Below, piece after piece: positions 34,244 to 44,092 of a DNA stretch of 64,000 bases. The first letter of the stretch is position 1; each line of letters starts with the position of its first letter. The notes under the pieces are model-generated. The model was not told where the DNA came from, ran no database searches, and saw only the letters and a list, made by a program, of their open reading frames with translations. This stretch comes from Streptomyces cellostaticus (GTDB lineage: Bacteria; Actinomycetota; Actinomycetes; Streptomycetales; Streptomycetaceae): assembly GCF_001513965.1 (NCBI RefSeq), contig NZ_KQ948039.1, positions 1 through 64,000 of the forward strand, written 5' to 3'. A program made the translations under genes and the position numbers.

Positions 34244-35702
34244 AGGCCCGCTCAGAAGCCCCCACGACCTGTCGCACCTCAACCGACTCCAGCTGCTCGG
34301 CCGTACGCTGAGCAGTCCCCCGAGCCCACCGCCCACTGCTCACCAGCCCGAGGACAAGTACGGCCACCCCGCACGCCGTGAGAATCCACCATCCGGGCCG
34401 GGCGGCCGACACGAACGTGTCCTTGTACGACGACGAGCCGACCCCGGAAGCGAGTACGGCTCCCACGATCGCCACGCCCAGCGTCTGCCCCAGCTGCCTG
34501 CTCGTGGAGGCGACAGCGGCCGCGACCCCGGCCTGAGCCCTCGGCATGCCCGACACCGCCGTGTTCGTGATCGGCGCGTTCACGAACCCGAAGCCGACAC
34601 CGAACAGCACGTACCCCAGGAACAGGGTGGTGTCGGACGTCTCGCCCTCGAACGCCGCGAACAGCACCGCACTCGCCGTCATCGCGCACCCGGCGATCAG
34701 CAACGGCACCCGCGGCCCCCGGCTCCCGACCAGCCGCCCGGACAGCGGCGCGCACAGGAAGGTCGGCACGGCCATCGGCAGCATCCACAGGCCCGCGTGC
34801 CGGGCGTCGAGACCCCGCACGTTCTGCAGGTACAGCGTGGAAAGGAACAGGAACCCGCCCAGCGCCGCGAACGCGCTGATCGCTATCGCGGTCGCCCCAC
34901 TGAACGGCGCGGAGCGGAAGAAGCGCAGGTCGATGAGCGGTTCGTCGCGCCGAGGCTCGTACCAGAGCAGCCCCAGCAGGGCGGCGCACGCCACCATGCC
35001 GAAGGGAAGAACGGCGTCCGGCCCTGCGTCCGGCGCCTCGATGATCGCGTAGGTCAGCGAGCCGAACAGGGCGATGACCAGCACCTGGCCGACCGGGTCG
35101 GGGCGGCGGGCCCTGGGCGCCCGGGACTCGGGGACGAAGCGCAGGGTGAGCAGCAGGGCCGCGAGGCCGACCGGGAGGTTGATCCAGAAGATCGACCGCC
35201 AGCCGACCGACTCCACCAGCAGGCCGCCGACCAGCGGTCCGGCCGCCATGGAGATGCCGACCACCGCGCCCCAGACACCGATCGCGCGGGCCCGCTCACG
35301 CGAGTCGGTGAAGGTGTTGGTGATGATCGACATGGCGACCGGGTTGAGCATCGAGCCGCCGACCGCCTGCACCATGCGGAAGACGACCAGCAGATCCAGA
35401 TCGGGCGCGAGCGAGCACAGGAGCGAGCCGATCGAGAAGACGACCAGGCCTGCCATGAAGACCTTCTTGCGGCCTATGCGGTCGGCCGTCGAGCCCGCCA
35501 GCATCAGCAGCGAGGCCAGCACCAGCGTGTACGCGTCGATCGTCCACTGCAGGCCGGAGGTGGTGGCGTGCAGATCGCGCTGCATCGAGGGCAGCGCGAC
35601 GTTCAGCACGGTGTTGTCGAGGCTCACGATGAGCAGACTCATGCAGCAGATCGCGAGCACGAGCAGGCGTCTGCGGTGGCTCAGCTCGGGCATGCGCTCC
35701 AT
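34242..35702 (-). CDS. MFS drug exporter, EmrB/QacA (DHA2) type
   Basis: A 486-residue, 14-helix transporter. SLDNTVLNVALPSMQRDL at the first helix, GSTADRIGRKKVF (motif A) and AVVGISMAAGPLVGGLLVE (motif C) mark the DHA2 family. It likely exports drugs by proton antiport. It lies 43 bases downstream of the module B exporter on the same strand. It differs clearly from that protein and is closer to classical LfrA/QacA types. Confidence 0.95.
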   Translation of the reverse strand: MERMPELSHRRRLLVLAICCMSLLIVSLDNTVLNVALPSMQRDLHATTSGLQWTIDAYTLVLASLLMLAGSTADRIGRKKVFMAGLVVFSIGSLLCSLAPDLDLLVVFRMVQAVGGSMLNPVAMSIITNTFTDSRERARAIGVWGAVVGISMAAGPLVGGLLVESVGWRSIFWINLPVGLAALLLTLRFVPESRAPRARRPDPVGQVLVIALFGSLTYAIIEAPDAGPDAVLPFGMVACAALLGLLWYEPRRDEPLIDLRFFRSAPFSGATAIAISAFAALGGFLFLSTLYLQNVRGLDARHAGLWMLPMAVPTFLCAPLSGRLVGSRGPRVPLLIAGCAMTASAVLFAAFEGETSDTTLFLGYVLFGVGFGFVNAPITNTAVSGMPRAQAGVAAAVASTSRQLGQTLGVAIVGAVLASGVGSSSYKDTFVSAARPGWWILTACGVAVLVLGLVSSGRWARGTAQRTAEQLESVEVRQVVGASERA

Positions 35703-35745
35703 CCTACGCCGATTTCAATAGTGTGTCTAACTAACGACTATGCCA

Positions 35746-37164
35746 TTATCGTGGCAGCCGCAAGCCGAGTACGCCAAGCCCCACCAGCCCCGCCGCCTGC
35801 ACCGCCAGCACCACCGCGAGGGCGACCCGCATGCCGAGGCCCGGGACGAGGGACAGGAACAGCGAGCCGAGCGTGGCCACGCCGACGGCCAGGCAGGACT
35901 GCTGGAGCGTGGCCGCCAGACCGCTGCCCGTGCCCGCCAGCCGCGCGGGGACCGCGGCCAGCAGGTTCCGGAAGTAGAGGGGCAGCTCCAGGCCCTGGCC
36001 CACACCGCACAGGGCGAGTCCCGGCGCCAGGGCGAGCGGGCTCAGATCCGGCCACGGGCCGAACAGCACGGTCGCCGTCACCGTCGCCAGCCCCGCGAGG
36101 TGCACCGCCGCGGCCAGCGTCACCGCCCGCCCGCCGAGCCGTCGTACGGCATACGGCGCCAGCATCGACGCCGCGAACTGCGCCACCCCCATCGGCACCA
36201 GCGTCAGCCCGGCCGCGAGCGCGCCGTAGCCCAGGCCCTGTTGCACGGTGACCGCGCTCACGAACATCCAGCCCGCGAAGCCGACGAACACCGGCAGGCC
36301 CAGCAGCAGGCCCCGGCGGACCTCGGTGGCGGCCAGCAGGGACGGCGGCAGGAGCGGGCCCCCGCCGGTCCGCTCGCCGTGCCGCTCCACCGCGTGGAAG
36401 GCGAGCGCGAGCGGCGGGGCCGCGCACAGCAGCAGCACCGACCACAGCGGCCAGCCCGCCGCCCGGCCCTCGGTCAGCGGCAGCAGCAGGGCCGTCAGCG
36501 TCGCCGCCAGCAGGGCCGTACCGGCCAGGTCGCCGCGCGCGGGCCGCTCGGCCCGGCTGTCCGGCACCGACCGCAGCGCGAGGCCGAGTGCGGCCACCGC
36601 GACCGGCACGTTCACCAGGAACACCGCGCGCCAGCCGGTGCCCGCCAGGTCGGCGGCGACCAGCACCCCGCCCAGCACCTGCCCGAGCACGACGGAGACG
36701 CCGCCGACCGAGCCGTACAGGGCGACCGCACGGGCTCGCCGCTCGCCGCTCGTCGTGGCGTGGAGGGTGGCCAGCACCTGCGGCAGCAGCGCCGCCGACG
36801 CGGCACCCTGCGCCATCCGCGCACCCACCAGCCACCAGGCACCGGGCGCGAGCCCGCAGGCCAGCGAGGTCAGCCCGAAACCGGCCACGCCCCACAGGAA
36901 CAGCCGCCGCCGGCCGTAGGTGTCGCCGAGCCGCCCGCCGAGGACGAGGAGCACGGCGTACGCGACGGCGTAGCCCGCCACCACCATCTCCAGGGTCGCC
37001 GGGGGAGCGTGCAGATCGCGCTCGATCGTCGGCAGGGCCACGTTGACGACGAAGAAGTCGATCATCGGCAGGGCCGTGCCGAGCAGGAGGGTGAGCAGGC
37101 CCAGGGGGGTGAGGGCCTCCCGGGGCGGGGCCTTCGAGGTCACGGATGCTGTCGTCGCGGTCAT
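35746..37164 (-). CDS. MFS exporter (module B), paralogue of the one at 29590
   Basis: A 472-residue exporter with about 14 helices. IDFFVVNVALPTIERDL, LGGRLGDTYGRRRLF and LPQVLATLHATTSGERRARA parallel the 29590 protein block by block. The start is ATG 37164; frames open further upstream overlap the divergent regulator and are not coding. It is likely regulated by the gene at 37268. Confidence 0.94.
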   Translation of the reverse strand: MTATTASVTSKAPPREALTPLGLLTLLLGTALPMIDFFVVNVALPTIERDLHAPPATLEMVVAGYAVAYAVLLVLGGRLGDTYGRRRLFLWGVAGFGLTSLACGLAPGAWWLVGARMAQGAASAALLPQVLATLHATTSGERRARAVALYGSVGGVSVVLGQVLGGVLVAADLAGTGWRAVFLVNVPVAVAALGLALRSVPDSRAERPARGDLAGTALLAATLTALLLPLTEGRAAGWPLWSVLLLCAAPPLALAFHAVERHGERTGGGPLLPPSLLAATEVRRGLLLGLPVFVGFAGWMFVSAVTVQQGLGYGALAAGLTLVPMGVAQFAASMLAPYAVRRLGGRAVTLAAAVHLAGLATVTATVLFGPWPDLSPLALAPGLALCGVGQGLELPLYFRNLLAAVPARLAGTGSGLAATLQQSCLAVGVATLGSLFLSLVPGLGMRVALAVVLAVQAAGLVGLGVLGLRLPR

Positions 37165-37267
37165 GCCCACGACCCTGCGGCAGCTCCCAGCCGAGTACCA
37201 GGCGGTGCTCATCCAGGTACCGGCACCAACTGGAACCGGGGTACGACGGGACGGCACCCTTGGTGCC

Positions 37268-38179
37268 ATGACCATCGCAGCGCCGGAGCAGAAGAAGGAG
37301 CAGTACGGGGACCGGCCGACGCAGCAGGACCGGGACCGGCCACGGGAGCAGCACATCCGCCGGCGCGAGCTGGCCGCCTTTCTGCGCAGCCGCCGCGAGC
37401 GCGTCACCCCCGAGCAGGTGGGCCTGCCACGCGGCCCGCGCCGCCGTACGCCGGGCCTGCGCCGGGAGGAGGTCGCCCACCTCTCCGCGGTCGGCGTCAC
37501 CTGGTACACCTGGATCGAGCAGGCCCGGGCCACCCACGTCTCCGCCCAGGTGCTGGACGCGGTCGCCCGCGCGCTGCTGATGGACCCGGCCGAGCGCGCC
37601 CACCTCTTCGCGCTCGCCGGGACCGCCGACCCGCGCACCGAGGCCGAGTGCACGGTCGCCTCGACGTCGGCGCTGAAGATCGTCGAGCGCCTGGCGCCCT
37701 ACCCGGCCTCGCTGCAGAACGCCCGCTACGACATCCTCGCCGCCAACCGTCCCTTCGCCCAGGTCTTCGGCGACCCCGCCGAGCTGCCCCCGGCCGAGCG
37801 CAACTGCCTGTGGCTGCTGACCACCAGCGAGCGCTGGAAGCGGGACTTCCTGGACCGGGACGAGATGCTGCGGGACCTGATCGCCAAGTACCGGGCGGCC
37901 ATGGCCGAGCATGTCGCCGAGCCGGCCTGGAAGGAGCGGCTGAACCGGCTGCTGGAGGTCTCCGAGGAGTTCCGCGGGCTGTGGGAGCGGCACGAGGTCG
38001 CGCCGATGTCCCCGCACGTCAAGCGCTACCTTCACCCGGCGGCCGGCCTCATCCGCCTGGAGCACCGCACCATGTGGCTGGCCCCCCAGGCACCGGCCCA
38101 GCGGGTGGTCGCCTACGTCCCCGCCGACGAGGACAGCGAGGAGCGTCTTGAGCGGCTGGCGGGACTGTCCGAGGGGTGA
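37268..38179 (+). CDS. XRE-type regulator with MmyB-like ligand domain (module B)
   Basis: A 303-residue paralogue of the 31231 product. The HTH segment RRRTPGLRREEVAHLSAVGV and the later NARYDILAANRPFAQVF correspond closely. It has an extra charged N-terminal stretch of about 25 residues (KKEQYGDRPTQQDRDRP). It is divergent from the module B exporter; the 103-base gap contains GTACC-rich repeats related to those of module A. Confidence 0.93.
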   Translation: MTIAAPEQKKEQYGDRPTQQDRDRPREQHIRRRELAAFLRSRRERVTPEQVGLPRGPRRRTPGLRREEVAHLSAVGVTWYTWIEQARATHVSAQVLDAVARALLMDPAERAHLFALAGTADPRTEAECTVASTSALKIVERLAPYPASLQNARYDILAANRPFAQVFGDPAELPPAERNCLWLLTTSERWKRDFLDRDEMLRDLIAKYRAAMAEHVAEPAWKERLNRLLEVSEEFRGLWERHEVAPMSPHVKRYLHPAAGLIRLEHRTMWLAPQAPAQRVVAYVPADEDSEERLERLAGLSEG

Positions 38180-38229
38180 GGGACAATGGTTCCTTGCCTC
38201 CCGTCGTACATCCGTCCCGGAGTCGTCTG

Positions 38230-39387
38230 ATGACCCACCCGCTCTCCATCGGCCCGCACGCCGTCACGCCGCCCGTCGTGCTCGCACCCATGGCGGGGAT
38301 CACCAACGCGCCCTTCCGCACCCTGTGCAGGGAGTTCAGCGGCGGCAAGGGGCTGTTCGTCAGCGAGATGATCACGACCCGGGCGCTGGTGGAGCGCAAC
38401 GAGAAGACCATGCAGCTGATCCACTTCGACGCGACCGAGAAGCCGCGCTCGATCCAGCTGTACGGCGTCGACCCGGCGACCGTCGGCAAGGCCGTCCGCA
38501 TGATCGCGGAGGAGGACCTGGCCGACCACATCGACCTGAACTTCGGCTGCCCGGTCCCGAAGGTGACGAGGAAGGGCGGCGGCTCGGCCCTGCCCTACAA
38601 GCGGAACCTGCTGCGGGCGATCCTGCGCGAGGCGGTCTCCGGCGCCGGCGACCTCCCGGTGACGATGAAGATGCGCAAGGGCATCGACGACGACCACATC
38701 ACCTACCTCGACGCCGGCCGCATCGCCGTCGAGGAGGGCGTCACGGCCATCGCGCTGCACGGCCGTACGGCCGCCCAGCACTACGGCGGCACCGCCGACT
38801 GGGACGCCATCGCCCGCCTCAAGGAGCACGTGCCGGAGATCCCGGTGCTCGGCAACGGCGACATATGGTCGGCCGAGGACGCGCTGCGGATGGTGCGGGA
38901 GACCGGTTGCGACGGGGTGGTCGTGGGGCGAGGGTGCCTCGGCCGGCCGTGGCTGTTCGCAGATCTGGTGGCCGCCTTCGAGGGACGTACGCAAGCCCGC
39001 GCCGGAGGCACTGATGGACACAGTGCGCGGCCGACGCTCCGCGAGGTGGCCGACATCATGGTCCGGCACGCCACCCTCCTCGGCGAGTGGATCGGTGACG
39101 AGTCCCGGGGTGTCATCGACTTCCGCAAGCACGTCGCCTGGTACCTGAAGGGCTTCGCGGTCGGCTCCGAGATGCGCAAGCGGCTCGCCATCACCTCTTC
39201 GCTGGAGGAGCTGCGGGCGGGACTGGACGAGCTGGACCTCGACCAGTCCTGGCCGCTCGGCGCGGACGGCCCGCGCGGCCGTACGTCCGGCAACAACCGG
39301 GTGGTGCTGCCGGACGGCTGGCTGAAGGACCCGTACGACTGCGCGGGCGTCGGCGAGGACGCGGAACTGGACACCTCCGGAGGCTGA
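38230..39387 (+). CDS. dusB: tRNA-dihydrouridine synthase (DusB type)
   Basis: A 385-residue flavin enzyme reducing uridines in the tRNA D loop. APMAGITNAPFRTLC is the FMN-binding opening, NFGCPVPKVTRKGGGSAL holds the catalytic cysteine, and LHGRTAAQHYGG the next conserved block. The C-terminal helical RNA-binding domain carries an extra acidic tail. ATG 38230 is chosen over a start 54 bases upstream because relatives begin just before the barrel. The exact Dus subtype is an estimate. Confidence 0.94.
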   Translation: MTHPLSIGPHAVTPPVVLAPMAGITNAPFRTLCREFSGGKGLFVSEMITTRALVERNEKTMQLIHFDATEKPRSIQLYGVDPATVGKAVRMIAEEDLADHIDLNFGCPVPKVTRKGGGSALPYKRNLLRAILREAVSGAGDLPVTMKMRKGIDDDHITYLDAGRIAVEEGVTAIALHGRTAAQHYGGTADWDAIARLKEHVPEIPVLGNGDIWSAEDALRMVRETGCDGVVVGRGCLGRPWLFADLVAAFEGRTQARAGGTDGHSARPTLREVADIMVRHATLLGEWIGDESRGVIDFRKHVAWYLKGFAVGSEMRKRLAITSSLEELRAGLDELDLDQSWPLGADGPRGRTSGNNRVVLPDGWLKDPYDCAGVGEDAELDTSGG

Positions 39388-39400
39388 CTCCGGGGGCTGA

Positions 39401-41722
39401 TCAGCCCTTCTTCGGGTGCGGAGTCGAGCCGTACGCCGTCAGGAAGCGGTCGCGGAACGCGCTCATCTTCCAGACCGGCGCGTTGTGGGCGGGACGGAGG
39501 CCGTCCGTCCAGCCCCACCCGGCGATCTTGTCGAGGACCTTCGGGTCCTTGGCGACGATGGAGACCGGTACGTCACGGCTGGCGTGGTTGCCGCTGACGC
39601 GGGCGATCGGCTGGTGGTCGCCGAGGAAGACGAGCACGGTGTCGTCACTGCCGTAGCGCTCCAGCCACTGGGTCAGGGCGGTCACCGAGTACTGGATCGA
39701 CTTGCCGTACTCCTGGCGGGACTTGGTGGTGTCGGCGATGACGTCGGCCGGCTGGTTGCCCGCCGCCTGGATGCCCTTGAAGACCGAGCCGTCGCCCAGC
39801 TGGTCCCAGCCGACCATCTTCGGGATCGGCGCCCAGGGCTGGTGGCTGGAGGTCAGGATGAGCAGCGACATCCGCGCCTTGCCGTCGGCGGGCTTCTTGC
39901 TGTGCACCCGGTCCTGGTACTGCTGGAGCGCGTACTGGTCCGGCATGGTCGACCAGCTGAACTTGGGTCCCTTGTAGCCGAGCTGGAAGGCGTTGTAGAC
40001 CTTGTCCAGGCCGTACCACTTCTGCTCCGGCCAGCCCTTCTGTACGCCCGGCATGACGCCGACCGTGTCGAAGGCGCCGGTCTTCTTGAACGCCTCGGTC
40101 AGGCTGAGGTGGTCGCTCGCCATGACGGTGCGGTAGCGCTGCTGGTTGCTGATCCACAGCCCCGACATGGTGGTGGAGTGGCCGAGCCAGCTGCTGCCGC
40201 CGTAGGTCGCCGAGGTCAGCCAGCCGCTCTTGGCGTGGTAGCCCGCCTTGGCGAGGGCCCTGGTGCGCGCGTCGAGCGTGCTGTCGACGCCGGGCGCCAT
40301 GATCGGGTCCTCGACGGCACTGCGGCCGTAGCTCTCGATGAACGTGAAGATCATGTCCTTGCCGCGCAGGGCGGGGACCAGTTGGTTGCCCGGGGTGTTC
40401 CCGAACGCGTCCACCTTGGCCACCTTCTCGAACTCCGCCTCGTCCCGGAGGGTGTTCCGGGCCTGCCGGACCTGCCACTTCAGCGCGGTGGCGGTGCGGT
40501 CGGCGGCGATCGGCACGCCGGATACCTGCAGGCCGAGGGAGGAGCAGGTGATCCAGACGACTCCGGCGATCAGGGTGCCCCGGGTCGCGGTGCCGGTGTG
40601 CCGGGCGAGCACGTTGCCCAGCCGGACGGTCGACAGCGCCAGCAGCACGAACAGCAGCAGAACGAGGGCGATGACACCGGCTGTGGCGGCGAGGGTGGCC
40701 GTACGGCCCAACGAGTCCTCCAGATACGACTCGGCGTCGCCGAGCAGGCTCCAGTCGAGGACGGGGTTGAAGCCGCGGCCGAGGTACTGGTTGAAGCCCA
40801 TGTCGAGCAGGTTCAGCACGGTCATGGCGGCCAGCGCGACTCCGGACACCGCGGCCAGCACGATCCGCGGCCGGCGCGGCAGCGCCAGCATCACCGCGGC
40901 CCCGATGACCGCTTCCCCCGGTATCCGCAGGAACTTCGCGGGCCCGATCCCGACGACGGAGTTCGGCAGCACGAGCGCGGCGACGACGAGGGCGGCGGCG
41001 AGCACGGTGACGGTGACGGAGAGGGCCTGGGCGGCGGCCGGGTGGGCTTCCCGCCAGCGGAGGGTGCGGGAGGACCAGGCGGTCCAGGCGCGACGGGCGG
41101 GACGAGAGGCGGCGGGGGCGGCGGGTTCCTCGGGGGTGGCCTGCTCGGCGACGGTCTCGGCGGGGGTGGCTTGCTCGGCGACGGTCTCGGTGGTGGTCTG
41201 CTCGGTGGTGGCTTCCTTGGTGGCGGTCTCGGCGGGGGTGGCCTGTTCAGGGGCGGCTTGCTCGGTGGCGGTTCGCCCCGTGATGTCTGCTTCGGCTGCG
41301 GCTTTCGCGGAGGGTGTGGTTTCGGCTGGGCCTTCCGGCGCGGCCTCGGTGAGCCCCTGGGCGGTGTCTTCAGCCTCGGCTTCCGGAGCTGCCGTGGTGT
41401 CTGATCGAGCGGGTCCCGCGATGGCTCCCTCGGCTGTGGAGCCGGCGACCTCGGCCGTAGCCGTGGCCTCTTCGGGGCCGTCTTCCCCGGCCTCCGCGGA
41501 GCCCACGGCTTGCGGGGCCGGTGTCCTCTCCTCGTCCCGTTCCTCGTCCCGTTCGTCGAGGACGGCCTCGGCTCCCCCGGCCGTACCCGGTGACTGGTGC
41601 GTGCTCGTGTGCTGAGGCAACCCGGAGGTCCTTCCGTGCGAGACCCGTGACGGAGTCGGCGGGCCACGCTGGGGAAACTGGGCAGGGCCGGAGAAACCCC
41701 GGCCCGCCTGGCCCGCCGACAT
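39401..41722 (-). CDS. Membrane sulfatase/LTA-synthase-fold protein
   Basis: A 773-residue protein. The first 200 residues are a disordered stretch rich in E, A, T and P, with repeats such as EQATPAET. About five membrane helices follow between roughly 220 and 410. An extracellular alkaline-phosphatase-superfamily domain ends the protein, with FTFIESYGRSA, GHSTTMSGLW and the metal motif FLGDHQP. It resembles lipoteichoic-acid synthase-like enzymes that move phosphoglycerol or phosphoethanolamine onto surface glycans. TTG 41620 (LPQHTSTHQS), preceded by AAGGA, is a plausible alternative start. Confidence 0.88.
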   Translation of the reverse strand: MSAGQAGRGFSGPAQFPQRGPPTPSRVSHGRTSGLPQHTSTHQSPGTAGGAEAVLDERDEERDEERTPAPQAVGSAEAGEDGPEEATATAEVAGSTAEGAIAGPARSDTTAAPEAEAEDTAQGLTEAAPEGPAETTPSAKAAAEADITGRTATEQAAPEQATPAETATKEATTEQTTTETVAEQATPAETVAEQATPEEPAAPAASRPARRAWTAWSSRTLRWREAHPAAAQALSVTVTVLAAALVVAALVLPNSVVGIGPAKFLRIPGEAVIGAAVMLALPRRPRIVLAAVSGVALAAMTVLNLLDMGFNQYLGRGFNPVLDWSLLGDAESYLEDSLGRTATLAATAGVIALVLLLFVLLALSTVRLGNVLARHTGTATRGTLIAGVVWITCSSLGLQVSGVPIAADRTATALKWQVRQARNTLRDEAEFEKVAKVDAFGNTPGNQLVPALRGKDMIFTFIESYGRSAVEDPIMAPGVDSTLDARTRALAKAGYHAKSGWLTSATYGGSSWLGHSTTMSGLWISNQQRYRTVMASDHLSLTEAFKKTGAFDTVGVMPGVQKGWPEQKWYGLDKVYNAFQLGYKGPKFSWSTMPDQYALQQYQDRVHSKKPADGKARMSLLILTSSHQPWAPIPKMVGWDQLGDGSVFKGIQAAGNQPADVIADTTKSRQEYGKSIQYSVTALTQWLERYGSDDTVLVFLGDHQPIARVSGNHASRDVPVSIVAKDPKVLDKIAGWGWTDGLRPAHNAPVWKMSAFRDRFLTAYGSTPHPKKG

Positions 41723-41806
41723 CCCGTACGGCTCACCCGAGTGCGCTGTTCACGCACCTCGGCAAACACCGGGCAAACGCCTCGTCAAGCCTCTCGCCGG
41801 TGACGC

Positions 41807-42121
41807 TCAGCCCGGTTCGGACGAGGCGACGAGACAAGCCCTGACGTCGAGAACGGCGAGTTCGGGGTCGGCGCCGACAGCACGGAAGAGCCGGGGTGCC
41901 GCCGGGCCTTCCGGGGCGGCCGCACGCATCGCGTCCAGCGCGGCACGGTTCCGCCACAGGGTCTGGATACGCCAGCGTCCGTCGCGTCCGCTCAGCAACT
42001 CGGTGCGCAGCAGCCCCTCGGGCAGCGGGCCGGCGACAAGCTCACGGTAGGCCGTGACCAGCTCTCCTTCCCGATCGGGCGGGACGATGGCGCTGACCTC
42101 GGTCAATACCTGTCCGGCCAT
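41807..42121 (-). CDS. Antibiotic biosynthesis monooxygenase (ABM) domain protein
   Basis: A 104-residue ferredoxin-like ABM-fold protein (REGELVTAYRELV, LRTELLSGRDGRWRIQTLW). Such proteins act as cofactor-free oxygenases or small-molecule binders in the cytoplasm. It is encoded alone, 33 bases upstream of the glycosidase pair on the same strand. Substrate unknown. Confidence 0.82.
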   Translation of the reverse strand: MAGQVLTEVSAIVPPDREGELVTAYRELVAGPLPEGLLRTELLSGRDGRWRIQTLWRNRAALDAMRAAAPEGPAAPRLFRAVGADPELAVLDVRACLVASSEPG

Positions 42122-42154
42122 GACCCTCCTCTCCTTCCCGCTCTCGCCCTCACG

Positions 42155-44092
42155 CTACGCGCCACCGACCGCCGTGAGCAGCGCGAGCGGCGCCGCCGCC
42201 GAGCGGGACTCGCGGACGCACGCGTGCGGGTAGGGGACCGGCTCCGGGTGCGTGTCACGGCCGTAGCCCGCCAGCACCTCCGGCAGCCGGTGGCCGGCCG
42301 TCGTCGCCGCGTCGACCAGGGCGTGCGCCGCCGTACGGGCCTCGTCGTGCAGGCCGTAGCGGGCCAGGCCCAGGGTGATCAGCGCGTTGTCGTGCGGCCA
42401 GACCGAGCCGCGGTGGTAGGAGAGGGGGTGGTACGCCGGCTGGCCGGAGGCGAGGGTGCGTACGCCCCAGCCGGAGAAGAAGTCCGGTTCCAGCAGCCGT
42501 CGTCCGACCACCTCGCCGTACTCCTTGTCCAGCAGCCCCGACCACAGCAGATGCCCGGCGTCGGACGCCAGCGCGTCGACCTGGCGGCCCTGCCCGTCCA
42601 GGGCGAGCGCGGGAAAGGAGCGCTCCGGCATCCAGAAGTCCCGCTGGAAGCGGTCGCGCAGGTCGGCCGCCGCCTGTTCCAGCAGGGCGGCGTACGTCTC
42701 GTCGGCCCACGCCGTGCGCGCCACCGACGCCGTGCGGCGCAGCGCGTCGTACGCATAGCCCTGGGCGCCGGCCGCCATCACCGCGCCGGTGGGCCGGGTG
42801 CCGTCGGACCAGCAGATGGCGCCGGGGGAGTCCTTCCAGTTCTGGTTGGCGAGGCCGCCCTTGTCGGCGCGGTAGACGAGATAGCCGCGCGAGGTCAGCC
42901 CGCCGTGGTCCAGCATCCAGCCGATCGCCGCGCGGGCGTGCGGTTCAAGACGGCGGGCGAGGACGGCGTCGCCGGTCTGCTCGACGTACGCGCCGAGCAG
43001 GATCAGGAACAGCGGGGTCGCGTCGACCGAGCCGTAGTAGCGCCGGAACGGCACCTGGCCGAAGTGTGCCAGCTCGCCGTGCCGCACCTCGTGCACGATC
43101 TTGCCGGGCTGGGCGACCGAGGACGTTCCGTTCCCGGTGGCCTGGGTGGCGGCCAGTGCGGGGAGTACGGCCGCGGCCAGCTGAGGGCGGTACGGCAGCG
43201 CGAACAGGGCCGTGAGCAGGGCGTCCCGGCCGAGCAGGGTGAGGAACCAGGGGGCGCCGGCGGCCGGTACGCGCAGCTCCTCGCCGTCCGGTCCGGCCGC
43301 CGCCACCTGGAGCGCGGCCAGGTCGGCCAGGCCCCGGGCGCAGGCCGCCGCCAGCTCGGGCCAGCCGGTCGGGAAGGCCACGCCCTCCACGAACCTGCCC
43401 TCCAGCGCGAGGAGTTGTTCGTTCACCGAGGCGGGCGAGCGCGGCACGCGCAGGGCGCGTTTGTCCCCGTGCGGGCGGGCCATCACGCGCAGCACCAGCT
43501 CGGTCGTGCCGTGGGGTTCCAGATCCAGGGTCCACACCAGGCGGCGGGCGCCGGTGCCGGTCTCCTCGACGGCCTCGGGGGCGGGGTCGGCCGTGATGGT
43601 CGTACAGGACCGCCAATCGGCGCGCCGGTAGGAGAACTCGATGCCGTCGTCCAGGACCTGGCGGGAGCGTACGGCGCCGGCCTTGACGTAGGTGCGGTGG
43701 TCGGAGCGGAGTTCGAACTGGTCGGTGAAGTCGGCGTCGGCCGTGATGGCGAGCCGGACGGTGGTGGGCACCGGGCGGTTGCTGGTCACCCGCAGGGACT
43801 CGACGAACGAGCTGTCGCCGACGGCCTGTTCCCGGAAGAGGGTGTGTGCGGGCGGCTCCTGCCGGCCGCCGCGCGGCACCAGCACACAGCGGGCCGCGTC
43901 GCCGTCCGTGACCGGGGTGAGCACCTCGGGCACCGCGCCGTCGACGGTGAGCTGCCAGCGGCTGAGGTGCCGGGCGTCGCGTACGAATAACCCGTCCGGG
44001 GAGCTGCCCCGCCGCACCCCGCTGATGTCGCCCAGGTCGCCCACGGCGGCGAACGTCGCCCCGTGCACGAGCAGATGATGCCGGTCCGTCAT
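42155..44092 (-). CDS. Glycogen-debranching-type glycosidase (amylo-alpha-1,6-glucosidase family)
   Basis: A 645-residue enzyme. The N-terminal beta-sandwich domain (GVRRGSSPDGLFVRDARHLS) is the debranching-enzyme bis-domain. The rest is an alpha/alpha-toroid with LVYRADKGGLANQNWKDSPG and HPLSYHRGSVWPHDNALITL, where the catalytic acids reside. It is likely cytoplasmic, with no signal peptide, and acts on alpha-glucosidic linkages. Its ATG overlaps the upstream glycosidase stop (ATGA), so the two enzymes are co-translated. Confidence 0.92.
   Translation of the reverse strand: MTDRHHLLVHGATFAAVGDLGDISGVRRGSSPDGLFVRDARHLSRWQLTVDGAVPEVLTPVTDGDAARCVLVPRGGRQEPPAHTLFREQAVGDSSFVESLRVTSNRPVPTTVRLAITADADFTDQFELRSDHRTYVKAGAVRSRQVLDDGIEFSYRRADWRSCTTITADPAPEAVEETGTGARRLVWTLDLEPHGTTELVLRVMARPHGDKRALRVPRSPASVNEQLLALEGRFVEGVAFPTGWPELAAACARGLADLAALQVAAAGPDGEELRVPAAGAPWFLTLLGRDALLTALFALPYRPQLAAAVLPALAATQATGNGTSSVAQPGKIVHEVRHGELAHFGQVPFRRYYGSVDATPLFLILLGAYVEQTGDAVLARRLEPHARAAIGWMLDHGGLTSRGYLVYRADKGGLANQNWKDSPGAICWSDGTRPTGAVMAAGAQGYAYDALRRTASVARTAWADETYAALLEQAAADLRDRFQRDFWMPERSFPALALDGQGRQVDALASDAGHLLWSGLLDKEYGEVVGRRLLEPDFFSGWGVRTLASGQPAYHPLSYHRGSVWPHDNALITLGLARYGLHDEARTAAHALVDAATTAGHRLPEVLAGYGRDTHPEPVPYPHACVRESRSAAAPLALLTAVGGA

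Noticed and set aside
35738..38065. Long minus-strand frame spanning the module B exporter and its regulator
   Set aside because: The MFS sequence is in a different frame (stop 35746, start 37164), and this frame shows no protein features.
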